A DNA stretch of 64,000 bases from Adiantum capillus-veneris (taxonomy: Eukaryota; Streptophyta; Polypodiopsida; Polypodiales; Pteridaceae). Shown here piece after piece: positions 44,801-60,100 of this stretch; within the stretch, counting starts at the first letter, position 1; each line of letters begins with the position of its first letter. The translations under genes and the position numbers were made by a program. The stretch covers positions 158,129,557 to 158,193,556 of the forward strand of contig CM043952.1 in assembly GCA_014529385.2 (NCBI GenBank), given 5' to 3'. The notes under the pieces are model-generated. The model ran no database searches and was not told the DNA's origin. It saw only the letters and a list, made by a program, of their open reading frames with translations.

Positions 44801-47800
44801 TAAAGGCCTGTTAAAAAAGTTTGAAGCATGGAGCATCAAACACATTGAACGTGCTCTAAATGGAGAGGCACATGAAGCAGCTCAAGGCATGATTGGGGAG
44901 CTATTCGTGTTAAGGACCAATTTACCTCTTTATCATGGTCGGGAAAGTTTGGCTCAAGAAGAGGAGTTTTTGCTAACAGGAATCATTCCAAAGGAGATTC
45001 AGAAGTCTAAGAAGTATGGCTTTGTGCGTAGAGCATACAGGTACAAATTGATTGGCGATGTCTTATACATGAAAGGAGCTGATCTCGTGTTGAGGCGTGT
45101 ACCTTGGCGGGAGGAGCTTTACAGAGTGTTGGAAGAGAACCATGAAGGCGCATGTGGTGGCCATTTTGCTCTAAAGATCACCTTGCATAAGATTTTGCAA
45201 GAGGGGTATGTATGGCCTAGTTTGCACAAGGATGTTCACCATTGGTGTAGGTCTTGCAATAGGTGTCAAGCATTTGGGAAGAGAGTGTTGAAGCCAGAGC
45301 TACGAAAAACCATTATGGCGTTTGATGTGTTTGAAAAGTGGGGGATTGATGCAATAGGCCCGTTACCTATCACAAGCAGGGGCAAAAGCTATATTTTGAC
45401 GGCAGTGGACTATCTTTCTAGATGGGCAGAGGCTATAGCAGTAAAACAGATCACTGCAAAGGATGTGGCAAAATTTGTGTATGATGAAATATGTTGCAAG
45501 TTTGGGGTGCCATTAGAGCTACTTTCAGATAAGGGGCCAGGATTTAGAGCTAAACTGCTAGACTTCTGATGCACAAAGATGAAGATTAGGCACCAGCATA
45601 CCACTCCTTATTACGCGCAGTGTAATGGCTTAAATGAAAGGTTCAATGGTGAGTTGGTACAAATTCTTTCTAAAGTGACAGAGCACCAAGGAAAGAATTG
45701 GGATTTGGAATTGCCTAGTGCATTATGGGCTTACCGTACTTCAGTGAAGACAGGTACAGGGTTTACTCCATTTCATTTGGTGTATGGAAAGGAAGCACTA
45801 TTGCCTGTGGAGGTAGAGTTGCCTGCGGTCAAGATGTTAGAGAAGTTGCTTGGGCCGCCTAGTGATGCATTCAAAGAGAGGCTCTTGCAGTTACAAGAGG
45901 TCTAGTTGGATAGGATGAGCGCATTGGAGCATTATGGGCAGATGCAGGATAAGGCTTTGGCAAAGATAAATGAAAAGTTCAAAAGTAAGGGTATCAAGAA
46001 ACATGACTTGGTTTTGCGCTACAACAGTAAGCTGGACAGCACCTTCCAAAAGAAGTTTCAAATTAAGTGGGAAGGCCCTTTCAAGGTAGTAGAGTGTTTT
46101 CCAAATGGCAAATATCAGCTGGCTAACCTGGATGGTCTTCTACATAAGTCAAGGGTAAATGGGTTGCGTCTTAAGTTGTATCATGCCAGGTTGATGATGG
46201 TGGAGCAAGATGAGTTTTCTGAAGAGCGAGTGATGTCTGTGAGGGATGAGGAGACCTGTGATGCGGCGAGTCTCATATCTCTCTTTTCTGAAGAGCAGGC
46301 TAGGGGGTGGGCAAATTATGTCAGGAGTTTTTTGGAGCAAGGGATTGCGCATATGTACATACACATGCATGGTGCATCAAATAAAGAATTGCCCATTTTC
46401 CTTAGCCAGGTGGTTACGTGGGGCCCACATGTGTACAGGTAGGACAGCATGTACATAGTTCATCGATTTTCACTATCACCAGTACCAGTATGTTTTTTCT
46501 ACAATAATGAGGAGTTTATAGCGTGTAAAAATTCTCGAGGAAGCTATCCGCGGGCCGACGACGTGAGGTCAGTAGGTGCGTCAGATGGCATCTAGTGGCG
46601 TCAGGAGGGCGAACGAGGTCAATATTTGCACGCGGATGAGGACGAACACAACGTGGGTGTTTTCTTGTGAGAGTTATGCAAAAAGGTCATCATTAGGACC
46701 ACTTTTTGGGGCCACTTCACGTGGTGGCGAGATGCATTAGTGGAAAAAAGCTGAGTGCCAGGTGTGCGGATGATGCAAAAAGGTGACAACTATGCACTGC
46801 GAGGTCAGTTTTTGGCCTGTTTGGGGTCCGTTTGAGGTCATCTAAAAGGCCAAGGGTGCCCAACTAATAAAGCTAAGTGTGGGAACTGAAAAAACTGAGA
46901 AAAGACCAGAAAAAAACGTGGAGAAGAGAGGAGGAACAGCCGCAGCTGTGTTTTTGCTCATTTTGGAGCCTATTTTGGCCGTAAACTGTTCATCCGAGGT
47001 CGGATTTGAGCACTTTGACATTGTAGACTGGGGTTTTGGGCCGTTCCGGACGCAATGGCGCTGTCCATTTTGCCAAATTCCTCACTCTTTTCCTGCTGTT
47101 TTTCTGTGTAAGTTTCTCCTATGAGCGAAGTTTCTGCTCCAGTTTGTGATTGTATCTGACTTATTTTACCCATATTGTGTGAGCTGTTTGCCCCATTGGT
47201 GTTGGCCCAAGCTCATTTGTATCTAAACATCAGAAATTCTCCTCTTTTGAGCTGAGTTTTTTGGGTGTGTGTGTGTCTGTGTGGAGTGGGCAAGTGGATA
47301 GTCTCTCTCCTCTCACTCCAGAGGTGTGTTCCCTGTCTCGGCCAGGTGTGTTGTGTAAGCCGAGTGGTGCCCCATAGTGTGTGTGTGTATCTTCCCAAGA
47401 GTGTGTGTCGGGTCGTTATAGAGGCACTGTGTGTGTTTTCATCCCGCTCACAGCGTGATGCGGTGAACGAGAGTTGGCACATGAGTAAAGGGAAGTGCCA
47501 TGCCCTGAGGACAGGATCAGTCCACAAAGGGGAGTAAGCCCAAAGCTTTGCGGAAAGCTTCAAGCTTCTCACAAGACAATGCCTTTGTGAAAAGATCTGC
47601 AAGGTTGTCCTGTGTTGGCACATAAGCCAAGCTGATCTCTCCTGCTGAGAGCCTCTCCCTGACATAGTGGGCACCTCAATGTGCTTTGTGCGAGCATGAA
47701 AAACTGGGTTCCTCGCAACTGCCAATGCGCTCTGACTGTCAATGTAGATAGTGTTGGCAATGTCTTGTCCAACACCCAAATCAGCCATAAGGCGTCTGAG

Positions 47801-50800
47801 CCATACACACTCAACCGTAGCTGTGAAGACTGCCCTGTACTCAGCCTCACAACTCGAAGTGGCCACAGTAGGTTGCTTCTTTCTCAACCATGATATACAT
47901 GAACTGCCAAGCATGAAACAAAAACCACTTGTGGACACTCGCATGTCAAAACAACCAGCCCAATCTGAGTCCGAAAAAGCATGTAAGTCTCGCGGCAATG
48001 ATCCCCCCTTGGGATAAAACAAACCAAGATGTAAAGTGCCACTAAGGAAGCGGAAAATACTCTTGACATCCTGCCAATGCTTAGACCCTGGGCTATGCAT
48101 AAATCTGCTGACCTGTGAGACTGCAAACTGAATATCCGGCCTCGTGTTGCATACATAAATGATGCAGCCAACAACAGTTTGGTAAAGAGTGACATCAACA
48201 GGATCACCAGCATCATGTAGACTCAACTTCAAACCTGTTTCCATGGAAGTGGCAATAGGTTTGCAATCCTCAAGTCCAAACTTACATAGCAATGTCTCTA
48301 TGTAACTTTTTTGACACAAGGCAATACCACCATCACACTGCTTAAACTGTATACCCAAATAATGATGCAACAGCCCCAAATCTTTCATCTTGAAAGTAGC
48401 ATTCAGATCAGCCTTAAATTCAGCAATATGTCTCTCATTTGGTCCAGTGATCAGCAAATCATCAACATAAAGAACCACGATGAGAAATACATCACCCTCA
48501 CGCTTTACATACAATGTGCTTTCTGTTGGACTGTTACGAAAGCCTTGTTTGACCAAATGAGTGTCAGCTTTCTCATACCAAGCACGAGGAGATTGCTTCA
48601 ACCCATACAAAGCCTTGTTACATTTGCACACTTTGTCCTCTTGTCCTTTTATGACAAAACCGCGAGGCTGCGTTACATAAACTTCCTCAAATATGTCACC
48701 ATTCAAGAAAGCAGTAATAATGTCTGATTGATGTACATCCCAACCAAAATGAGCTGCCAATGCACATAGAAAATGCACAGTAGTCATACGACAAGTGGGA
48801 GCAAAAGTCTCTTCATAATCTACGCCTTTTTGCTGTGCATAACCCTTTGCAACAAGTCGAGCCTTATGGCGATCGATCTCACCATCCGGCTTGCGTTTCA
48901 ACTTGTAAACCCACTTCGTACCAATGGCCTTTTTGCCAGGAGGCAAATAACATAAAGTCCATGTGTCATTTTCTATAAGTGCATCATATTCTGATTGCAT
49001 GGCAGCCATCCAATTTTCTGAATTTTGTGCTTCATCAAAAGTCAGAGGCTCCTCAACATCATGTAAGCTAGACACAACCAAAGCTTAACAATCTGATGCA
49101 TAAGATGCATGGCGAGAGCCTGAACGAGTACGACTAGACAAAGGTGCATCCAATTTACTGTCACGCAAAGTGTGCACCAGCCATTTTGGCATACCTCTAG
49201 CCTGCTCATTTTCAGCCCTTTCCTCATCAAGTACATCATGTACATCTGCATCAGTAATAGGTTGATCTACGACATTTTTAGAAACCCCCATAGGTTGTAC
49301 ATTTGCCTCATTGGAACTTACATTCGTATTTCCACCACTGAAAAGAGGCAACAAAGTGTCATAAATGTCCTGTGAGCTTACATTACTGTCTCTAGTACAT
49401 GACAGCAAGGGCTGAACAAAATCTTCCACAAACACTACATCCCGTGAAACCAGAATACGTTTTGTTTGCGGATGATACAACCTGTCACCTTTGCTTTCAG
49501 CACTGTAACCAACAAAAATACATTTGACAGCCTTATCATCCAATTTTCTACGCTGCACTTGTGGCACCAAAGCATATGCCAAACAACCAAAAACACGCAT
49601 GTGCTCAATAGAAGGCTTTCTATCATGCCATGCTTCATATGGAGTAATAGACTGCAAAGCTTTCGTAGGACACCTGTTAAGTACATAAGTGGCACACATG
49701 ATGGCCTCAAGCCAAAAAGAATGCGGTAAAGCTTGACTTTTGACCATACATCGTGCCATTTCCGTCAGTGACCTGTTTTTCCTCTCAGCAACACCATTTT
49801 GCTGAGGTGTATAAGGCACTGTACATTGGTGTTTTATCCCACGACTAGCCAGAAATGCATTAAATTCATGAGACATATACTCCCCCCCTCGATCGGAACG
49901 GAGGGTGCCCATAGTACATTTCAAGACATTTTCAGCCATAGTCAGAAATTGTTTGAAGCACATAAAAACTTCGGACTTCGCTTTAAGCGAAAATACCCAT
50001 GCATGCCTGGAGTTATCATCAATGAAAGTCACGAAGTACAGGTAATTGCCCAAGGACGGAGTTTGCATGGGCCCACAAACATCACTATGCACAAGATGCA
50101 ACCTGCATGTGGCCCGAACTGAACCATCCTTTGGAAACTTAGAACGCTGCATCTTACCCAAAATACAGCCTTCACAAACATGTTTGACAGGTGCTTCAAG
50201 AGGTGGCAAAGAAGCAACCATATCAGATTTCTGCAAACGCAGCAAACTGGCAAAATTCAAATGACCAAAACGTGCATGCCAAAGTTTTGCATCTGAAATA
50301 GCCCTTGAATCTGCAACAGCATTTGCAAAGTTTTGTCCACACTTGTCATACAAAGTGATCTTATACAGCCCACGGCACAAAAGCCCAGATGCAACAATTT
50401 CATCACCAAAACTGAGATCATGAACTATACATCTATCATCCACAAATTTGACTACAAGTCCAAGTCTAGCAAGTGCGGATACAGACAAGAGATTCTTCTT
50501 GATCCCAGGTACATAAAGTGCATCAACAAGTGTGAAGGAACTGCCATTAGCAGCAGTGAGCACAATCTTTCCAACTCCCTGAACTGGATAAGAGGCATTG
50601 TTGGCACAAGTGACTGAATTCCCATGAGGGACAGACTCGAGAGAGGTAAACAATTCACGATGTGAGGTAATGTGATTTGTAGCACCACTGTCGAAATACC
50701 ACACATGTGAATCTGCAGCAACTGACAAGCATGCATCATGGACAGCAGGATTGTAAGTGCACTCTGCGCTAACAGCCCATTCTACATCAACATCAACAAC

Positions 50801-53800
50801 ACAGTCTTTTTTCACAGAAGACTCAACAATGGCTGCATTTGTAGTGGAACCAGCATTTGCATTGGAACCACCCTCTTTCTTCTTAGCCTCTTTGGCCTTC
50901 AACTTAGGACACGACTTGATCAAGTGATCATTGGCTTTACAATAATGGCAACGCATCTTCTTTTTGCCCTTATCACCAGAATTGCCAGACGAAGTACTGC
51001 CAGCAGAAGCATTAGGAACATAATTTTTGCCACTCGCAGCAGAACCATAAGAAGTGGCTGCATTGCTGTTACCACCCTTTCTTTGAGAAGCAATAAAAGC
51101 CTGTTCAACTACACGCTGTCTAGTCCTGTTTTTTCTGGACAGTGACTCTTGCAACAGCAATGTGCATAATGCATCAAACTTGACAACTTCTGGATTTCCT
51201 TGGGTCATCAGTCTCCAAGTACTAGCAAAAGTCTGGTAGGAATCTGGTAAGGCATCAAGAACAGTTTGCACAAGGGAACTGTCTGAAATGACTTCACCTG
51301 CAGAAATAAGCTGCTCATTGATATCCTTGACACTAGCAAGGAAAGTTTCCATATCATCTTCCTCATGCATAATCTTCGACTCCAGCTCTTTACGCAGCAA
51401 AGCAATTTTAGACTCATTGCGGCTTGAATAAAGACCTGCTAAAATATCCCAAGCCTGTTTTGTAGATTTTACTGAACGGATGTGAGGAACAATGGTGCGC
51501 TTCACAGACAACGCAATCAATGCATGAGCCTGCGCATCCTTAACATCCCAATGAGCTTGTTCTGCCGTAGGCAAAACAACTCTAACAGCTGCAATCCTTG
51601 CAGCAAGACCTGCAACATCCTCAACATCGCCTACATCCTCAGAAACAGGACATACATCAATGCCCTGCACAATGTTCCAGACACCCTTTGACACAAGAAC
51701 ATGTTGCATCATATAAGCCCACATAGGGTAGTTGTCCCCATCCAACCTATCCTCAGCAGCAAACATCTTGAACACATCTGTGTTGTTGTTGTCAGCCATG
51801 GTTAATGCTGCACCTGATGTGAAAACTGCCCGAAAATAGGAGAAACGGAGCGGGAACAATCTCTGCTATATAGCACAAACCGTAGAAGACTATAAGGCAC
51901 TTGTTATGCTGAAAACGGCACTGACAGAAATTCTGCACAAAATGACGAAATAGCTTGTGCACTACTGCCTGTAGTGGAAACGGAGGCCGAAATGAGCCCA
52001 AATCAAAATTCTGAGCAGACCGAGCTCTTAGAGTTATCCCAAAATTTTTGTCGACCTGCGAACGCTCGCCAAAGCTCACTGAAATCGGAGAAAGTGAGTA
52101 GGCGTGTGCTGGAGCAGCTGGCGACTAAGCCCTTGAGGACGTGACCTGCTCTGATACCAATTGTTGGAATTAGGGTTGCAGAGAAACGCACACAGCTTGG
52201 AGAAGACGAAGGAAGCTCAAGGCACACAATAGAGAGTGTGTTACTTAGTGTGCAATGGAAAGATAGATAGCCCTAGAGTGATGGGCGTATATACAATGCA
52301 CAGGGAAAAAAACCTCCTAAAGAGGGAAAAAATGCCCCGGCGGTCCTAGTGTGTTCACACACATCACTACCACATGTATATGGTAACACTACTCACTTTG
52401 GGCATTTTCCACATCAAGTTCAATCTTTCACTATGGTTGAGAGCAATAAAATTTTCAAGATGTTGTTGAAAAACTGGATGGAGACAACTATCCATTTCGG
52501 GCTTACTAATGCTTGTTTCCAAGGGTGTGTGGAACATTGTTCAAGGTTTTGGTGTACACCTAGGTTCTATGGGTTTGGGTTCTGCTCCTAATGCTTGTGT
52601 TGTTTTACCTACAATTGAACATGGTAGGTACCGAAGTGGCTCTCAGATCATGTCACTATCAAATTTGAACCCATCGTTGTCTGCTACCACATCTCCTGCC
52701 TGGCGATCATATAATGGAATCACTGGAAGCCCTTCAATTTTACGTGTGAACATGGCTAGCAGCAAGGTATCGACCTACATTTGGTTAATGTTTAAAACAA
52801 AAACACACCAATATCTACCATGAAACTCCTGGAGAAATGGTTAAGAACTTATTGGATCCGTGAACTCATCTATCACAGTATATGTGTGTGACATCATCCG
52901 GAGAAAGATGGTGGGAAGATGGCAAAAATTGCACAAGCAAGCCTCCTCTGTGATGAGCGATGAGTGCCAAGTGGTCTTCTCAACATGCCGCGACTATTGT
53001 GCCATCCGGTATTAAAAACTCTGCAAATAGGGTGAACACACTGGCAACAAGCTTGGTAGTGAATACATTCCAATGGGGTATGCCAACAATGCCGGATTCA
53101 AGTTTCCAATATGTGTGGGAAGGTTTGCCCACACAAACCGCACCCCTCCAAGCTACTGATCAGGCTCCATTTTATCGGAGTGAAAGAGACCCAATCAAAT
53201 GTTGAATCACTTGAAGGCTCTTGCAATACACAATACAATGCAAAAGAAGATTGATTGAGTGCTCAACAACTTCAAAATTGAAATTAAATGCCAAAGTGTC
53301 ATAAACTTACTCATAATTGATTTTTGGATCCATGAGCCCCTTTTGTACATGGTATATATCAACAAGTACTACGAGATGTACTGGAACCACTCCGACACTT
53401 ACAATTTTTACCATTTTTGTGTCAGAGCGAGTCGAAACTATGTCATATGCAAAATTTAATCAAATGTTAGTTACCTTAAATTTTGAAAAAAAAGCCATTG
53501 GCTTGTGGTTGCGTTTCTTATTAGTGGAAAGGAAGCAAGTGTTTTAAGTGGCCGAACCGAAACTGGGTGGTTGCTCTTGCTTTTCCTAGTAGCAATGGAT
53601 ATGGTTTTCTCGGGACTTTGGGATTTCAAATCTTGTGATGGATTTGCTCCTCGTGATTCCGAGCATCGCTCGGAGTCACCCTGTTTATAATCTGACCTGC
53701 CACCTTATTGCTCGCTCCTTTCACTCTGAAACTCTTTCAAGAACTCCTCAAACTTTGTGATGATGACTGGTCTTCCTCTCTTCTTACCTTGTTTAGGTCT

Positions 53801-56800
53801 GCCAATTGTAGTTTTTAGGCTTGGACATGCCTTTGCAATGCTAGGGTAAATGGCATCGGTGGGAGGCTGATTGATGGTGACACTTTTGCTTTTTCTCTTT
53901 CCCTAACCTTCTTGTGCAATACTGCAAGTCCAAAAAAAGTGAGGACACTATAGCAAACCAAACCAAATATATTGTACAAGAAAAGCATAGGTTATCATTG
54001 TATTCTTCAGCTTTGTTTTCGTAGAACTCGCCATCCACATAGTCCAAGAACCATGGAAAGTCTCTCCATGTTCCCTTACCATGGAGCTTTGCTATCCAAT
54101 TGTTGGGATAGATCCCACTCTCCTCTCTCTCAGACTCTACCTATGCGTCATCGGGATGCTCGAGGTATGGACTATGAAGATCTATCTTAAGGGTGCTCAA
54201 CCACCATCAACAAATCACAAGAGGAACAACTCCATCATTCAAAACAAACAATTTGAATCTCATCCTAATAAAACTCTATAATTCAATGCCTGTATAGCAA
54301 ACATCAAACATTACATGCAAAATGTGGCTGCTTCTCTGCACTGTGTGTAGATCGTATGGTTGGCTTCCACCGCACAAAAGCCTTGCCAAAGTGCTCTTGT
54401 CAAAAAGCTTGCATTGCCTTGCAAATAGATAGGCCACAATCGTGTGCGGTGTACATGCAGCTTCTTACGTGGAGTTCTTGGCCTCCATCTTCTTCACCGA
54501 GCTAATATGCCCTTGCACTCCGAGTATTAGTAATGTTGCAATACTAGATAAGACCCGTACTCTAATGTTACTACGCTCACCTTTCTAACTGCCACCAATA
54601 TATGTGCATTCTCAACCACTGCGATAACGACATCTCTTAAGTCAGAATAGATACCTCCACCAACAACACATCACCCTTGGACAGTATATTGACCATGCAA
54701 CATTTTTAGAATTTTACCATTGGACAATATTTTAAAAAATTAAGAAAAACAAATAGTGCTTTCAAAAGCAAATAGAACTTACTCCGCAGGACTAATGGGT
54801 ACCCATGCAACCTCGGAGACTTTGAAGGGGGTCATTTTGCAACCCTTCTCTCTCCCAATCCACAAAAGAAATGCATTAAAAAAAAACTATGTGCCATTCT
54901 CATGATTACTATGACCGCTATCTCCAATTCCTTACGCACAAAAAAGTTTCTGGTTTCTTTTACCGCCAAATCATAGCTTGCCTTGTAATCATCTTCGTGC
55001 ATGTGGTACTCTCTACTTCCCTTGGCTGGCAAATTATGTGTTTTGAGCCGATACATTGCATCAAACTCTTCCTACAATACAAATCACCAAAACAAAGCGA
55101 TTTTCAAGCAAAACCACATGTACTTACCTAATGCATGTGTATTATAAATTTATAATTACCTTCCAGAGTAGTTGGGCTAGCAAAGACATAGGTACTCTAA
55201 CCCATTTTGATTGGTTCATTGCTATGCCACGAAGTATCCTCTCAACTTTTGCCCTATCTTCTCACTAAATTTGTCCAAGAAGGGTTGTGGATCGACAAAC
55301 ACTAATTTTTGCATCATAAAGATGTTGTGGGCATTGGTTGAGGCACATGGACTCATGTAACCCCATTTTTAAATGTAAAATTTTACTACAATCAATAACT
55401 CAAGTGCACCAATAAAATTGTGAAGAAACTTACTTGTTGATAATGTCGAGCACTAACATAAACTATGTCATCTCCTCTAGGTCAAGCTTCACAATTGTGC
55501 ACTCAACCTTTGATGTAGAGAATTCATCCAACCGCTCTCCAATGCCCAATCTTTCCACACACACATGAAGTCGCACATGGAGTTGATGATTGTCGTCCCA
55601 TACGATGAATATTTTCTCCTCCATGTGAGGGAGCTTAGGAATGTCTCTAATTTCATCTTCAAACGTAGCCAACATCACTAACTCTCTCCCAAAAGTGCCA
55701 CACGTATCGAATGGTATAGAATCTTGTCCAAAAAAAGCTTTGAACACAATGAAATGGGCCATTGTGGGGTGGTAACCTCTTTCGGCTATAGAGGTCGCGA
55801 GTTTTGCATGCATCAATCCAACCTAAAAAAATGTGGCTATCAACCACATATCCAAAGATATCAGTAACAGGATCATTACTCGTGTTTTGTGCTTTTATGG
55901 ATGTTGATGTGACTGCAACCTTCGACAGAGGTATGTGTGTAGCCATCAACACAAACGCTCCAAATACGGATGTCATTGCAGGAGAGGGATTTCTTCTTAG
56001 TGGTCCACTCTTTTAGACCGATTCCTTGTTAGAATTGGCATTTTCTTTATCATAGGGGTGCCAAAAAAAAGAGTGAGAATTCGATGGGTGAGGGAAAAAA
56101 ATATAGAAGGAGAAAGCTTATGGCTTTGATAAGAAAAGTGGAGTGTGAGAGTGAGAGTTTGAGAGAAAAGAGAATGAACAGTTTGAGGGAGTGGGGAGAA
56201 GGTTTGAGAGAAAAGAAAGTGAAAATTTGAGAGAAAAGAGAATGGAAAGGAAGAGAAAAGGTTATAGCCGAAGGATAAGGAGAGGGTAGTGAAATGAGAA
56301 AAAGGGCCTTTTTTGGAGTTCACTAATGCTTATGGCAAGAGAAAGGTAGAGAGTGAGAGTAAGAAAAAAAAAAGGACAAGGGGAACCCTTTTATAAGCAA
56401 AAGGGTGGGGGGGGTATTCCCATGGGGGGTGGAGAGAGAGAAAGAGAGAGAGAGAGAGAGTTAGAGAAGGGGAGAAGACGTGAAGAGAAAGAGAGATAGG
56501 GAGGAGGAGAGAAAGAGATAGAGAGAGAGAGGATTGGGGGGAGGGGAGAGAGAGAGGGCAACTGGAGGGAGACATGGAGAGAGAGAGAGAGAGAGAGAGA
56601 GGAGGAGGAGGTGGATGTTTGGGGAGGAGAGAGAATGTAATTTCAAAAAAAAATATATAATTTGGATTTCAAAAAATTATTAAATAATACTATAACTACT
56701 AGGATTTAAATTAAAAGGTTTTCTTAATGGCTCCAAACAAATTTAAAGGCTTTCCTAATGGCTTGAAAACGCTAGAGGAAAGAAGAAAAACACAAATTTA

Positions 56801-57161
56801 TGAGGTGCATTCGACCATCTCTATCTATATGCACACAAAAAGTCTTTCGACTTTCCACCTCCATGGTCTTTTCATTGCCTAAGCTCACCCTTCACTTATG
56901 CACTTGAGATGTTTTGAAAGGATTTTTATTTTTCTTAAATTGTAAAAACCTAATAGGATTTAATATAAAATACCTTAATAGGATTGATGAAATTACAAGG
57001 TATTCCTAATGGCTTCAAAAAATTAAAAGGTATTCTTAATTCAAAGATTCCCTCAATAATAGCAAAAACGATGTGTTAGTTTGTAACACGAAGCAACATG
57101 CAATGATGAAGCACGTAAATTTGTAACAATATCAGTTGGACGTGAGAAAGATAGATACAAC

Positions 57162-57197
<36 letters not shown>

Positions 57198-60100
57198 AGG
57201 ACACTTTAAAGAGAAGAAAACGTGTGAAAGAGAGAGAGAGAGAGTGGAAGGACACTTTAAAGAGAAGAAAACGTTAAAGGAAAAATAAAGAAGAAGAGAA
57301 ACACAAATGTCTACCACCTCTTTTCATTTTCTAAACTTACCCTTCACTTATGCACTTAATATGTTTTGAAAGATTTTTTATTTTTTTGAGATTGGAAGAC
57401 CTAATAGGATTAATATAAAATACCCTTAACTCTTCTATACACAATTAAATACTTTCACTCTTATTTTTTCTATCTATTGATTATTTTTTCAACTCTACTA
57501 TCATGTTGTGCACTATAGTCTTCCCTTTTTTCAAAAAAAAAAAATCCTTTACCAATGGGAAGATTACTTTTGGGGTTAGATATTTGCAAGAGCATGTTGC
57601 ACTGCAAACATTTAATGCTCTACATGCCATTGTCATGGTTGGGAGTGAAGAGTTGACAGTGCCACTAGAGAAAACAAACAGTCACTTAGGAGAGGAGGTG
57701 GATGTTGTGGATGAATCTCTCTCTACAAAGTTCTTGGTGCTAATTGAAGATGACATAGTCTCAAATTCGAGTGGCGTGGATGCTCCTTTGGTAAATGTTC
57801 CCTACATAGACCTTACTAGTATAAGCAAGGAACAACTCTGTGGGGGGCAACCATTGCAAAACTCTATCGAGGTAAGGAGAAAAAATAGAATTTGGTATTT
57901 TTTAACGTAGTGACAAAGCCCAACACCTTGACGAAGCTTCTGTCAAAGATGGTGGAAACCAAACAAGTATAAAAAATTCCAACTGTATACAATGGTAACA
58001 TAGTGTTTGAGTTTCCACCGACCTTAGGAAAGGTTCATCCAATGGATGCTATGGAACATAAGTATGATCCACACCACTAGACCAAACCACAAACCTCGGG
58101 CATGCATTTCTTGGAGTGTGTCCCAAAAGTCATTTTGCAGGTGTCCTAAAGTGTCTCAATGAAAGCTGTCCCAAATTGGTTAATTTTGGGAAGCCAAACA
58201 CAACGCATTTCAATGGCAGTATGCTAAAATTACCTTGTTTGGGCGAGTTTTGTGATGGACTTGAAGGCAAGCTTACTTGCCACTATTATGTGGACACCCA
58301 CCCGTTTGTTTGTGAGCACGTGATTGCTTCATATATTATGTCATGCCAAAGGATGAAAGCATGAGTAGATTGATGATACATCAAGGAACTCACCAACATG
58401 ACATGAGGGATGGTACATCCAAAGGGCTCACCGATAAAACCAAAGAAATGGTTGCATGAGTTCTTAGAGTAGATAGAGATACAGGTGCAGGAAAGGTACA
58501 AATGTCTGTGGCAAAAGAAATTGTGACAACAACTTTGATGCAAGAGGGGTGCTCTAGCCATGTACGTGGCAAGCAAGGATTTCTAAATGTTGTTGAAGCA
58601 ATGAGTCCTTTAGTGGAAGACAATTGGTGAGGATGATTACTTGTTTCTCTTGTTTGTGCATATTATTTCAGGTAACTTAATTCTATAATACATGTTTTCT
58701 AGGTCCATGGCAACAACAAGAAATGGGCCAACAAAGAACTTTGGTGTGGACTCCTTGGCTACAGCTAAAAAGGGATTGCACATATGATTTTTTTCCACAG
58801 AAACAGGTTTTTCTGGTAAGAGCGAAAGGGGAGTGGAAGATGTTTACAATTGAGCCCGCATCTGAATTGGATTTGGTTAATTGAATACGACGAAGTGGAC
58901 CTGGAGATCTTTGGTACATTGGGTGCAATTTGATCACACTCATCGAGTGGCATCACCTGTTGGCCCTCATCCGTGCGCTTCGCTTCGCTCCTCACTGCAC
59001 CACGAGCCATTCCGTCAGTGCATCGGGTATCATCGATGGACGCATCATTCGCTCTCTTGGCCATCGTATCCTCTCATGGAAACCTTCTCTTGTGGCCTTC
59101 TCCCAACAAGGGGGTTTCCCTATTTGCAGGCCCGTGGGTCATGGTTCTTGGGGGGTTTGTCGGCCCACGCCGGATTGTGTACAACTATAAGATAGTGGTG
59201 CTCGGTTGAGACGGGAACGGGTGAGCGAAGGACGGGCGACGAGTGCTTTTCACCCCTCTTGTGACATTGGGATGCAAACCCCCCCCCCCTCAAGCGAGTG
59301 CCAAGGCTACCTTCCACCGACGAGCTTGGCTACTTTCAGGCCGTTTTCAAGTCTTGCGGGGCTCAACGCGCTCGGAGTGGCCGACGGGGCTCGATAGGTG
59401 ATGAGTGATGGCGGACCGTGTCCAGGGCCGAGGCACCGACTACGGTAAGCTCCCACCTAGGCCGCGGTGTGATCAAGGATTGCAGCGAATGTTTTCCCCG
59501 TCGCAAGCCACGTGCGGCTTGTATCGATACGAAAGGTCCCCAACCCGTGTGCATAAGTAAACCAAAAGCTATTTAAAAAAATCTTTCTTTTGTGATCCAA
59601 TGATATTTCAAATAAATAGAATTTTATATTAATTTATACTTGAAAAAATAAATTACATAAAATATATACATATATATATTTGCTTAAATTACCACTTAAA
59701 TAATTAGGTTGAGATATATCGAATTTTAATTTATTTATATTATTTTTTTTTAAAAAAAATGACATGGCTATTGAGGTGGCCATGCATGAATGACATGGTC
59801 ATCCATGTGGCAAGCTGATGTAGATGATTGATGACATGGAATGCATAGATGGAAAGATGAGGTGGCGGATGGGATCCCCTCATTTTCCATGTCATATGAT
59901 GACGTGTCAAAATGGTGACATGTAATGATTAGGTGGCAAAAAAGAACGTGATGAGTTGTCAAGGTGGCGATGTGACATGCTTGGTGGCTCATGAGGTGGC
60001 GAGTGATGTGGCAAGCCATGCAAGCAATACTTACACGTGGCATGTGAGGTGGTGGATGACATGGCACTTAAGGTGAAGTGGCATGCAAGGTGGCAATGGA